This document shows, one piece after another, positions 43,501 through 50,765 of a stretch of 64,000 nucleotides of DNA; within the stretch, counting starts at the first letter, position 1; every line of letters starts with the position of its first letter. A program made the translations under genes and the position numbers. The stretch spans positions 3,162,001-3,226,000 of the forward strand of contig OY969604.1 in assembly GCA_963701325.1 (NCBI GenBank), in the 5' to 3' direction. This DNA is from Bog-756 sp963701325 (lineage in GTDB: Bacteria; Actinomycetota; Acidimicrobiia; Acidimicrobiales; RAAP-2). The notes beneath the pieces are model-generated. The model saw only the letters and a program-made list of their open reading frames with translations, was not told where the DNA came from and ran no database searches.

Positions 43501-45239
43501 TGGAGGAACAGCTCGTTCGCATCTGGGAGGAGTTGCTCGAGCCGAGGCCCATCGGCATCAACGACAACTTCTTCCATCTGGGCGGGCATTCGTTGTTGGC
43601 CGGTCAGCTGGTGGACCGGATCGACCAGACCTTCGACAAGAAGTTGTTGATCTCGACACTGTTCGCGATGCCGACCGTGGCACAGTTGGCGGTAGCGCTG
43701 GACGAGGATGAGGCGGCGGCAGGCAGCGGCAGAGTTCTGCCGCTGCAGGCAAGCGGGAACAGGAGGCCGTTCTTCTTCCTGCACGGGGACTGGACCGGCG
43801 GAGCGTTCTACTGCTTTGTGCTGGCCCGAGCGTTCGGGACCGACCAACCTTTCTATGTGCTCGAACCCTGCACCTTCAGTGGTGAAGACACTGCGCCGAC
43901 GGTCGAGTCGATCGCGAGCACTCACGTGGCGTCGATGCGACGAGTGCAGGCAGAGGGACCCTACCGGCTGGGAGGGTTCTGCAATGGAGGGCTCCTCGCA
44001 TATGAAATGGCGCGTCAACTGGAGGCGGAAGGCCACGAAGTCGAATTCCTGGGGCTGATCAATCCCTCGGAACCGGTCCAGTTCAGCGCCATACGGGCCG
44101 TGTTCGATGGCCTGAGATCGCTCGGACTCGGGAGGAGTACGGGACCGGCCGATCTCTACCTGCGGACGCGTCAAGCGCTCCGGCACGTGTACCGGCACCT
44201 GCGCCCTCACGACAGCAGGCTGGAGGACTTCCCGAAATTGTTGGCGATAGAGCCGCAATTGGAAGCGATGTTCCCTCCACGAGATGCGCTGTATCAAGAC
44301 TACGTGGGGGTATTCAGTTGGGCGGCAGCGGCTCACAAGAGTGGTGAGTACGGCGGAAGGATCACGTTCTTCTGGGCGCGTGACGAACCGGGCATTTCGC
44401 AAACGTGGTTGCCTGTCCTCCGACGCAAGGCTCCGACGGACATCGAGGAACACACCGTGACGGGCACACACATGTCCTGCGTCACCAACCACATCGAGGG
44501 ACTGGCCGAGACAGTCAGCGAATGCCTGAATCAGTTGGAGCAGGAGGTCGTCGGTGCCTCCAGCTCTGCTCGAGAAGGCGCTCCCCCGCAAGGTGTCTCT
44601 ATTCGCCCACTGCGCGGTCACGACGTAAGGGCGGTGGTCAGTCTCGAACGGAGCGCGTTCCCGACAGACCCGTGGACAACGAACACTGCACGAGGATGGC
44701 TGGCGCGGTCGAGAGTTGGCAGTCGCCCTCGATACGCCGGTTGGGTCGCACGCGCGATTCGATTCGTCCGGGTCAGCCAGATCATCAACATGATCCGCCT
44801 GTTCCGATTGGTTGCCTCCGGGATGCCGGCAACCTTGAGCTGCCTCGTCGCAGAAGAGGGGTCGACGATCGTTGGCTATGCCTGCCTCGACGCCGTCACC
44901 GGGGGTCAGGGTGACATCCAGATGATCGCTGTCGAATCCACACATCGGGGTCGAGGGATCGGAAGTGCTCTGCTCGCCGAGTTGATGGACACAGCGGCAA
45001 GCCGAGGGTGCAGTGGGGTCCTTCTCTACGTCCGCGCCGACAATCCCGGGGCTCGCCGGCTCTACCGGCATCTAGGGTTCACACCGACCGGGGCTCTGCC
45101 CGGCTTCTATCAGCCGTCAGGGACGGATGCCATCACGATGGGCCTCCAGTTCCAGAATCCCACCAACAACACCGAGCGTCGCCAGAACGATGCGCTGCCT
45201 GTCCTACCGAGTTCACCTCAGCCGGCGGCCAGAAGCTGA
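40563..45239 (+). CDS. Single-module NRPS: C-A-T-TE with C-terminal GNAT domain
   Basis: 1558 residues. C domain about 1-455, degenerate: the HHxxxDG motif reads HNLISDW (139-145). A domain about 460-970 with YIIYTSGSTGHPKGVM, NAYGPTEATIT, YRTGDLARYL, RGYRVELGEVE and TGKPDRRKL, all intact. Reading specificity positions by eye gives D-A-E-N-I-G-A-I-T, which I cannot assign to a substrate. T domain: HLGGHSLLAGQ (Ser about 1009). TE about 1065-1320: FLHGDWTGG and GGFCNGGLLAYEMA, with Cys about 1140 at the nucleophile position. GNAT about 1344-1530 with HRGRGIGSALL. It activates one amino acid and could release, transfer or acetylate it. Last gene of the polysaccharide operon; overlaps the previous stop by four bases and the convergent M50 gene by 22. 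Confidence 0.9.
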   Translation: MTARHRPSDCDPSATVAVGAQLNNQPATGNLCLAVEMRGPLDVDALRGSLVAFIQRYEISGTVFPIREGRPRQTQRADGIVAWSEVDLGDLADGDREEETHRLQEGEARRAFDLSRGPLVRALLVRLGYQGHRLVLTLHNLISDWASLVQVFMPELCELYMARIEGRPAELGDVQFQHADSVIGQRDRPDEDADGIGLEFWREYLAGAPLLLDLPRDHRRPTRRSCRAASEPFTLSEELTAGLRELGRQTQGTMRTTLAATLAALLFRYTGEEDLLVGSTAHRDAGVSLQRPMGRFVDSVALRVDLSGQPSVLDLLKRTQAADEMTHGHESASCGAAVNQLHPEDDPDARPMVQVRLVFEPLPPPLPVEWDLVHVEPPVLTTRCDLSVEVDERPSGLAGRFVYDSDLYEPGTVRRTIEHWRKLIEGMVAAPECPLGELQLLRPDERLQLLSEWSMGREPDPGPDIVTLIAEQARSRPDAVAVTCEGEQLTYRQMNERANQLARYLRELGVKSEVPVGLCLERSPDHVVALLGVLKAGGAYVPLDPEAPTERIRYVLKDSGMPLVLTEERLLDKVSGTGTSVVVLDSARKAIGGQRTEEPDREPTDSQLAYIIYTSGSTGHPKGVMIERGALSAHCRAMSSEYRLGASDRVLQFGQYSADASLEQILPTLAAGGRLVMRGTELWTPWQLLVQIRAHKVTVANLSPAHWTQAVQEWTRTSQELTDLELRLVILGGERLGIQTVQQWRELGLPGVRLVNAYGPTEATITATLGEAGEEHDPISIGRPLAGRRVYILDHAGEPVPAGVVGELHIGGELLARGYLNRPQLTEERFVPDRLGSRSQGRMYRTGDLARYLADGRIDYIGRKDDQVQIRGYRVELGEVEAVLAEHPAVEEAVVVARGDAGDVHLVAHIVTRASETLEEAELRRYLAGRLPRHMQPTRFARLANMPRLATGKPDRRKLPELDADDSRDKVPFLAPRTLVEEQLVRIWEELLEPRPIGINDNFFHLGGHSLLAGQLVDRIDQTFDKKLLISTLFAMPTVAQLAVALDEDEAAAGSGRVLPLQASGNRRPFFFLHGDWTGGAFYCFVLARAFGTDQPFYVLEPCTFSGEDTAPTVESIASTHVASMRRVQAEGPYRLGGFCNGGLLAYEMARQLEAEGHEVEFLGLINPSEPVQFSAIRAVFDGLRSLGLGRSTGPADLYLRTRQALRHVYRHLRPHDSRLEDFPKLLAIEPQLEAMFPPRDALYQDYVGVFSWAAAAHKSGEYGGRITFFWARDEPGISQTWLPVLRRKAPTDIEEHTVTGTHMSCVTNHIEGLAETVSECLNQLEQEVVGASSSAREGAPPQGVSIRPLRGHDVRAVVSLERSAFPTDPWTTNTARGWLARSRVGSRPRYAGWVARAIRFVRVSQIINMIRLFRLVASGMPATLSCLVAEEGSTIVGYACLDAVTGGQGDIQMIAVESTHRGRGIGSALLAELMDTAASRGCSGVLLYVRADNPGARRLYRHLGFTPTGALPGFYQPSGTDAITMGLQFQNPTNNTERRQNDALPVLPSSPQPAARS

Positions 45240-47671
45240 TCCGAACCAGCCGAGATCATCGGGCACCTCCCTGTCGGGTTGGGCGGGCTCCGTTGACTGG
45301 CACCGCACATCGGCACTTGCCCATTCGTCACGTCCTCGCGCCCAGGTCCGTCCTCGGGACGCTGCCGCTGCGTGATGCCGTCTTGAGGGGATAGGACCGG
45401 GATGCTCGGCGGTGGGGTCAGCTGGGAGGTGAACTCGGGCGGCGGAGCCCCTGGTTGCCCGGTGCTGTCTTGGGCCGATCGACAAGCCTGCGGGCTCAGC
45501 GCGCACCGCCCGTTGGTTGCCGTCGGCCCGTCGATGGTGGTGGGCTTCTGCAGCTGGACGCGGGTCATGACCGCGCCGCTGATCGTTTCTCCGCGAGATG
45601 CGCCCCCGGGGATTGTGCCGTCGGCCGGGGACGGGGCCCGTTCGCTGACCAACTGGTCGGGCTGGTTCACGGAGTCCGAGCCGGTAGGTGGATGGGTCGC
45701 CCGGGGCACCGCGTCGGCATCGCCGGTGTCGAATCCGGTCCGCTGGGGTAGTGGAGTGGACGGTCGAGCCGCGAGGGCGTCGTCCGCTTGACCCGCCGGA
45801 GGACTCGCTTGGGTGATGAACGCCGCCACCGTTTGCGAATCTGGGAGTTCGAGCCGCCACCCCGGGTAGATCAGGTCGGGATCGACCAGGGTGCCTCCGC
45901 CCGGTTGCGGACGTCCGACGTTGAGGTCGAACATCGCCTGCCACCCTTCGGGATCCGCCAGGGTACGGGCAGCGATGGTCCACAGGGTGTCGCCCGCCTG
46001 CACCACGTAGAACGAGGACGGCGCCGACATCGACGAGACCAGGGGGGCGTTCGAGGACGAGGGGGCTGGCCTCACGACGACCGGGTGTGGAGCGAGACCA
46101 ACCACCGGGGGCGTTGGCTTGCCCCCCTCCGTGGCCGTCGCCTTCGATCCCGACGATCCGGGGAAGGCTGCGAATCGTGAGACCAACCCTTGGCCCTGGA
46201 ACAGCAGGAGCCCGGTGAGGAGGGCGGCCAACGCTGCCGTGACCTTGGGGTGGGTCGGCCACCCTTTCTTGATCGCCCGAAGTGCCCGCCGGAGCAGGAT
46301 GCCGGCAATGAGCAGAAGGCCCACCGGGGCGATGGCCACGACCACCAGATCGACGAGATCGTTGATGCCGACGGCCACGTTTCCTGTGGCGAAGGCCATG
46401 ACCATCGCTTGGCCCTGAAGGTGGATGGCAACCAGTTCCGCCGAAAGGATGATGGGTGCCAGGAGGGCGAGCCCCCCGAAGTTGACGGTCAAGAAGAGGA
46501 CCGTGACGACCGTCCAGATCTTGATGGCCACCCTCGCTCGCCGCTTCAGCAGATGCAGCTGGGCGTCGGTGGCGGGATCCGAGCGGTGGAACGTGCTCCG
46601 AAGCACGGGCCCGAGGTAGGCGAAGAGGTTAGGGACGCCGACCAGATCGCTCATGATGTAGTAGCCGTCCAGTCGGACGAAGGGCAAGAACTGGTAGATG
46701 GCCATGGCCTGTGACACGACCATGAAGACGGCCAGCGGACCGAAACCGGTCCAGAGGTAGCCGGCGCCAGCGAGGACGACGAGGACAGCGTTGAAGTAGA
46801 CGCCGCCGAGGTCGGCCCGCAGGCGCCCCGCCCGGTTGAGCCGGTAGGAATCGGTGAGGTCGGTATAGAAGGCCGGCCAGGCCAGGTAGATGCCGACACC
46901 CATGACGCCGGGCGAGCCCCCGCCATACCTCGTGGCCGTGGCATGGCCGAGCTCATGGAAGAAGCCCGAGAAGATCACCAGAAACGTCACGAGCAAGAAC
47001 AAGTTGGGATGAAACGGGAGCTGGCGCACAGCCCGGGTCAGTGCAGCGCGCTGGGAGTCGAACAGCCAGATATTGAGTGCGACGAAGGCGCCCAGCACCA
47101 GGAGGACGACCGGCGGCCAAAAGGCCGGCAGGAGGACAGTGGTGATGCCCCGGTGCAGCCGGGCGGGGATGACACGCTTCCGGTAGCGAAGGGCCAACAG
47201 TGGCAGCGACCGTGTCAGTGCTTTGGCCTGGTCATCAGCGTCCGCGCCGGCGATCAGGCCCGATGGCCGGAGCTTCTTCTCGACCAGGTGTTCGACATTC
47301 TCCTTCACCACATGTCGGCCGAGCTGCTTGCTCAATGCTTCGGCGATCTCCGTGAGGTTCCGTTCGCCGTCTATCAGGACAGCAACGAGATAGAGCAGAT
47401 GTGAGAGGTGGATGACCTGGCCATCGTCTCGACGGACCAGGTAGGTGGGCTGCTTGTAGGCCGAACCTTCGTACAGACCGAGCAGCTGTGTCCCCTCTCG
47501 GAGCCGCAACAGTCCGTGCGGTGCGGACAGCTCAGATGATGGCTGGCCGCTGTCGTACGTCAGGCCGGACTGGGAGTCCAAGTACCCCTGAGGCCCGCCG
47601 AGGTGTGCCTGAGGGGGCGGCCCGAAGGCCGCCCCCTCAGTGCGATCACTTCTAGAGGAAGTGAAGTCCAT
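45218..47671 (-). CDS. PqqD-like / M50 metalloprotease / LysM fusion protein
   Basis: 817 residues. About 50-140: a PqqD/winged-helix-like domain (LLRLREGTQLLGLYEGSAYKQPTYLVRRDDG...HLSHLLYLVAVLIDGERNLTEIAEAL). About 175-530: M50 intramembrane zinc protease with FFHELGHATATRYGG (His239, Glu240, His243) and LDGYYIMSD (Asp335). About 590-640: LysM, YVVQAGDTLWTIAARTLADPEGW. A Pro/Thr-rich tail follows. The order suggests cytosolic peptide recognition, membrane cleavage and wall anchoring. The start at 47671 lies 2 bp after the stop of the precursor-like gene. Related 'peptide zinc metalloprotease' proteins accompany modified-peptide loci; that role here is inferred. Confidence 0.8.
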   Translation of the reverse strand: MDFTSSRSDRTEGAAFGPPPQAHLGGPQGYLDSQSGLTYDSGQPSSELSAPHGLLRLREGTQLLGLYEGSAYKQPTYLVRRDDGQVIHLSHLLYLVAVLIDGERNLTEIAEALSKQLGRHVVKENVEHLVEKKLRPSGLIAGADADDQAKALTRSLPLLALRYRKRVIPARLHRGITTVLLPAFWPPVVLLVLGAFVALNIWLFDSQRAALTRAVRQLPFHPNLFLLVTFLVIFSGFFHELGHATATRYGGGSPGVMGVGIYLAWPAFYTDLTDSYRLNRAGRLRADLGGVYFNAVLVVLAGAGYLWTGFGPLAVFMVVSQAMAIYQFLPFVRLDGYYIMSDLVGVPNLFAYLGPVLRSTFHRSDPATDAQLHLLKRRARVAIKIWTVVTVLFLTVNFGGLALLAPIILSAELVAIHLQGQAMVMAFATGNVAVGINDLVDLVVVAIAPVGLLLIAGILLRRALRAIKKGWPTHPKVTAALAALLTGLLLFQGQGLVSRFAAFPGSSGSKATATEGGKPTPPVVGLAPHPVVVRPAPSSSNAPLVSSMSAPSSFYVVQAGDTLWTIAARTLADPEGWQAMFDLNVGRPQPGGGTLVDPDLIYPGWRLELPDSQTVAAFITQASPPAGQADDALAARPSTPLPQRTGFDTGDADAVPRATHPPTGSDSVNQPDQLVSERAPSPADGTIPGGASRGETISGAVMTRVQLQKPTTIDGPTATNGRCALSPQACRSAQDSTGQPGAPPPEFTSQLTPPPSIPVLSPQDGITQRQRPEDGPGREDVTNGQVPMCGASQRSPPNPTGRCPMISAGSDQLLAAG
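47609..47640 (-). promoter_or_regulatory. 14-bp UUCG-capped RNA hairpin at the M50 gene start
   Basis: On the coding strand CTGAGGGGGCGGCC, TTCG, GGCCGCCCCCTCAG: a perfect 14-bp GC-rich stem closed by the extra-stable C(UUCG)G loop, spanning codons about 11-21 of the M50 gene. No T-tract follows. It could stabilise the short upstream precursor message or reduce read-through/translation of the protease, giving more peptide than protease. Confidence 0.6.
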
Positions 47672-47673
47672 CC

Positions 47674-47901
47674 CTAGAGGATGGAGAGGGCGTTGAGGTC
47701 GCCGTCGAGATTCCCGTTCAGCGCGGACACGTTGATGAGGCCGCTCTGATAGGTATTCCCGTCGCCGTTGCCGTCGAAGCTGCCGATGTTGTTGACGTCG
47801 ACATGGCTGCTGCCGGAGCGGCACCCCCACATCACCTCACGGGGAGGCAGGTACGTGACCTGCTCCATGTCCAGCTCGGACAAAGAAAGTCCTTCACGCA
47901 T
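47674..47901 (-). CDS. Putative modified-peptide (RiPP-like) precursor
   Basis: 75 residues. The front part, MREGLSLSELDMEQVTYLPPREVM, looks like a leader with LSELDMEQ and LPxRE motifs. The rest is rich in Gly, Asn, Asp and Ser (GSSHVDVNNIGSFDGNGDGN, SALNGNLDGDLNALSIL), with one Cys and no signal peptide. AAAGGA lies 8 nt before the ATG. It is directly upstream of and coupled to the PqqD-like/M50/LysM gene, the usual layout of a precursor and its leader-binding partner. No modifying cyclase or exporter is seen next to it, so the kind of modification, if any, is unknown. Alternative: a small structural surface protein. Confidence 0.6.
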   Translation of the reverse strand: MREGLSLSELDMEQVTYLPPREVMWGCRSGSSHVDVNNIGSFDGNGDGNTYQSGLINVSALNGNLDGDLNALSIL

Positions 47902-48602
47902 GGTCGTATTCCTTTCTGGATGTATGGATCCCCCAGGAGAGTCCCGGGAGTACGAGAGCCGGTGGCCCTCTGCCTTTCACTTTGAACGTCTTATCGGGAA
48001 TCTGTCAACGCATTATTAGAAGAAATACGATCAATTTTTGTACCTGTATATGGGCGCGAAAAAGTAACCCGCCATTTCAGCGGAATTTGTTGAGCTGGAC
48101 CCCAGAAATGGGCCTCTACGAGGAAGAACCTGAGAGGATGGTCATGCTGTTTTCAGGAGGTCGGACCGAGCTCGTCAAGACAACGGTGCGGCATAGATAG
48201 TCAAATATGCCTGTCGCTATGCCACGGGAAATATGACAAAACGACTCACTCGAGCTGTCACCGATTTCGCTGAGCAGCTGCACCACAGGGACCGCGCGAT
48301 TGGTTCAGGGGTGCGGACGATCGGACGGTCCCGATCAGGTGCCTGCTCCCTTTGCGAGACGAAGGAAGCGGACCGGTCCTGCATTAGAACCAGTGCCTCC
48401 CAACGATCGGTAGAAGGCCTTCTGATGCCTTACAACCTCACAGCTAGGAGACCGGATGATCGGTGCCGGCGATCCAAACGCCGAACCACTGGTCGCAGGC
48501 TCGCGCTACTGCGGGAAGCATCCGTCACCGTCGGAGACAGGTAGCGGGAGCGCCCGCTCTCACACGGACCGGCGCGGTCTCGTAGAGGCGCCTGGGAGCT
48601 CC
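47902..48602. other. AT-rich intergenic region upstream of the precursor
   Basis: About 700 bp without a convincing gene. The part near 48000-48070 is markedly AT-rich for this genome and holds the candidate promoter. A small stem, AGCGGG-AGCG-CCCGCT (48543-48558), follows the surface-protein gene and may terminate it. A 103-codon rightward frame at 48233 lacks a ribosome site and any domain and was not accepted. Confidence 0.5.
47980..48008 (-). promoter_or_regulatory. Candidate promoter for the precursor/M50 operon
   Basis: On the leftward strand a perfect TTGACA (48008-48003) is followed after 17 nt by TCAAAG (47985-47980), a weak -10. It lies about 80 bp before the precursor start, in an unusually AT-rich patch (48000-48070). 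Only the -35 box is convincing. Confidence 0.3.
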
Positions 48603-50474
48603 CTACCCGGGGCGCTCCAGCGCTGAGAGCATTCGGATGGACCGGTTGTGATCCCGATCACAGAACGCGCTCTTCCAATCCAGTGAGTCCAGAGAGGAGG
48701 TCGAGGCAGCCCGGCCGAACGGCTGCAGAATCGAATCGGAGTGCCCGTTGGGCGAGGAAGAACCCGCAAGCCGCGGCTCTGGGAGAGGCGTAAGAGGCGG
48801 GCTTGTCGGCGCGCCCCCGGAGGGATCTTGGCCGATCGCCTCTATACCTTCGTCGAACACAACGCCCCCCCTACCGTTCCCGGTGCCCAACGAAGAGGCT
48901 GATCCTGTCCGAGCAAAGCCAGCGCGCGACGAGGCCGGACCAGACAACCCGGTGGCGATGGACCCTGAGTCATTTGGGGGGCGGGAGGCAGAAGGTTCGG
49001 TCTCGAGCGAGCCGGTGAGATCGGCGCCAGAGGCCTGTGAGGACGGCGCTGGGACCGATGCCTGCTCGGCCCCCGTGGCCCCTCCGGCCGAATCGCCGGC
49101 CGTGTTGGCGCGAGGCATCGTGACTGTGGGACCTGACGGCGGGGTAACTGGCGCCGTGGCCGCGACAACCGTCGAGAGGATGGGGCTCGCCAGGTCAGTT
49201 ACAGTCGAGAGGACCGGCGCCGTGGCAGTGACGACCGTCGAGAGAACGGGGCTCGCGAAGTCAGTGACAGTCGAGAGGACTGGCGCCGTGGCCGCGACAA
49301 CCGTCGAGAGGATGGGGCTCGCCAGGTCAGTGACAGTCGAGAGGACTGGCGCCGTGGCAGTGACGACCGTCGAGAGAACGGGGCTCGCGAGGTCAGTGAC
49401 AGTCGAGAGGACCGGCGCCGTGGCAGTGACGACCGTCGAGAGAACGGGGCTCGCGAAGTCAGTGACAGTCGAGAGGACTGGCGCCGTGGCCGCGACAACC
49501 GTCGAGAGGATGGGGCTCGCCAGGTCAGTGACAGTCGAGAGGACTGGCGCCGTGGCAGTGACGACCGTCGAGAGAACGGGGCTCGCGAGGTCAGTGACAG
49601 TCGAGAGGACCGGCGCCGTGGCAGTGACGACCGTCGAGACGATGGGGCTGGCCAGATTGGTAACCGCCGCGATGACCGGAGCGGTCGCAGTGGCAACTGT
49701 CGAGACGAGGGGGCCCGCCAGGTCGGCAGCTGTCGACACGACCGGCGCTGTGGCAGCTGAAACCGTTGAGAGGACCGGAGCGGTCGCGGCGTTGGCAACC
49801 GTCGAGGCAAGGGGGCCAGCCAGGTCGCCGAGCGTCGAGACCAGGGGAGCCGCGGCAGTGGTAGCTGTCGAAGTCGAGGAAAGTGGGCTGGTCAGGTCGG
49901 TGACCGTCGAGAGGGCTGGCGCCGCGGCACTGGGAACCGTCGACACGAGGGGGTTGGAATCGGTTGACTTCGACGGTGCCGGTGTAGCGACCGTCGATGG
50001 CGCAGCCTGTGGGGTAGGGGACTCCGTGGAGGGAGTCCTCGAGACGACTTCGGTCACCGTCGACAAGACGCTTGATCCCGACGTCGAGGCCCCCGATGCA
50101 GCCTTGGAAGCAGGTGCTGAAGAAGCAGGTGCTGAAGAAGCAGGTGCTGAAGAAGCAGGTGCTGAAGAAGCAGGTGCTGAAGAAGCAGGTGCTGAAGAAG
50201 CAGGTGCTGAAGAAGCAGGTGCTGAAGAAGCAGGTGCTGAAGAAGCAGGTGCTGAAGAAGCAGGTGCTGAAGAAGCAGGTGCTGACGAAGCAGGTGCCGC
50301 CGGTGTTACCGACAGTGCCGATAGCGCCGTCGAGAGCACACTCGGAACGGAGTTGCCGGACTCCGGAAGGGTGCTTGCGGAGGCACTCCCCCGGAGCAGG
50401 AAGACGAGGACCATCGACCCGAGTATTCCGAGGGCGGCCCGAACAGCCCAACGAAGCACGGTCCTCGGTGCCAC
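48603..50474 (-). CDS. Repeat-built secreted surface protein
   Basis: 623 residues. Signal sequence (RAALGILGSMVLVFLLRGSASAS), then a stalk of 12 ASSAP pentapeptides (about residues 60-120). A long Ala/Thr/Val/Ser region follows, containing eight 22-residue units of the form VLSTVTDLASPVLSTVVTATAP, then a Ser/Gly/Pro-rich tail without LPXTG motif. Likely an extended, wall-associated fibre or spacer; the units could form a beta-helix or amyloid-like stack, which is inference. The start is GTG at 50474. The opposite strand is also open over this region because of the repeat; the signal peptide decides the strand. Confidence 0.7.
   Translation of the reverse strand: MAPRTVLRWAVRAALGILGSMVLVFLLRGSASASTLPESGNSVPSVLSTALSALSVTPAAPASSAPASSAPASSAPASSAPASSAPASSAPASSAPASSAPASSAPASSAPASSAPASSAPASKAASGASTSGSSVLSTVTEVVSRTPSTESPTPQAAPSTVATPAPSKSTDSNPLVSTVPSAAAPALSTVTDLTSPLSSTSTATTAAAPLVSTLGDLAGPLASTVANAATAPVLSTVSAATAPVVSTAADLAGPLVSTVATATAPVIAAVTNLASPIVSTVVTATAPVLSTVTDLASPVLSTVVTATAPVLSTVTDLASPILSTVVAATAPVLSTVTDFASPVLSTVVTATAPVLSTVTDLASPVLSTVVTATAPVLSTVTDLASPILSTVVAATAPVLSTVTDFASPVLSTVVTATAPVLSTVTDLASPILSTVVAATAPVTPPSGPTVTMPRANTAGDSAGGATGAEQASVPAPSSQASGADLTGSLETEPSASRPPNDSGSIATGLSGPASSRAGFARTGSASSLGTGNGRGGVVFDEGIEAIGQDPSGGAPTSPPLTPLPEPRLAGSSSPNGHSDSILQPFGRAASTSSLDSLDWKSAFCDRDHNRSIRMLSALERPG
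49156..49683. repeat. 66-bp tandem repeats, eight units
   Basis: Units begin at 49156, 49222, 49288, 49354, 49420, 49486, 49552 and 49618, exactly 66 bp apart. Units 3-5 and 6-8 repeat the same order of subtypes, so a 198-bp block was duplicated after the single-unit expansion. The last unit is diverged. They encode the 22-residue repeats of the surface protein. Confidence 0.9.
50116..50295. repeat. 15-bp tandem repeat, 12 units
   Basis: GCTGAAGAAGCAGGT is repeated 11 times without change (50116-50280), plus one unit with a single substitution (50281-50295). It encodes the ASSAP stalk on the leftward strand. Perfect identity implies recent slippage, so length probably varies between strains. 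Confidence 0.95.
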
Positions 50475-50765
50475 GATTAACAGACATTCCCCCGTCGTCC
50501 TCCGGTAAACGGAACTACATGGATTTCTACGCGCGGGTGGGAGGCATCTCGGATTCCCGGTGTCTCCCTAGAGTGATCGAACGACCCCGTAGAGTGATCG
50601 ACACGTCATGGGTTCCGCGATCGGCGGAGCGGTGTCACGCCGTTGTCGGTGTCCTCTGCGATCGACGCGCGGGTGCACCCTCCGCCCAGCCATGTCGCAT
50701 TCGGTGGGAGCGCCCCCACCGTGCGCGCCGGCGGAGGTGGGCACCTCGCGGTGACCTGCTACATC

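Noticed and set aside
48233..48544. 103-codon rightward frame between the precursor and surface-protein genes
   Set aside because: No ribosome site, Arg/Ser-rich shadow composition, no recognisable fold.
50116..50295. Possible CRISPR array
   Set aside because: The 15-bp units are directly adjacent without spacers and are in frame in a coding gene; no cas genes nearby.
48748..50508. Long rightward frame (586 codons) opposite the repeat surface protein
   Set aside because: It exists because the tandem repeats are open on both strands. The leftward frame has a signal peptide and a sensible stalk; the rightward one has neither a start context nor a domain.
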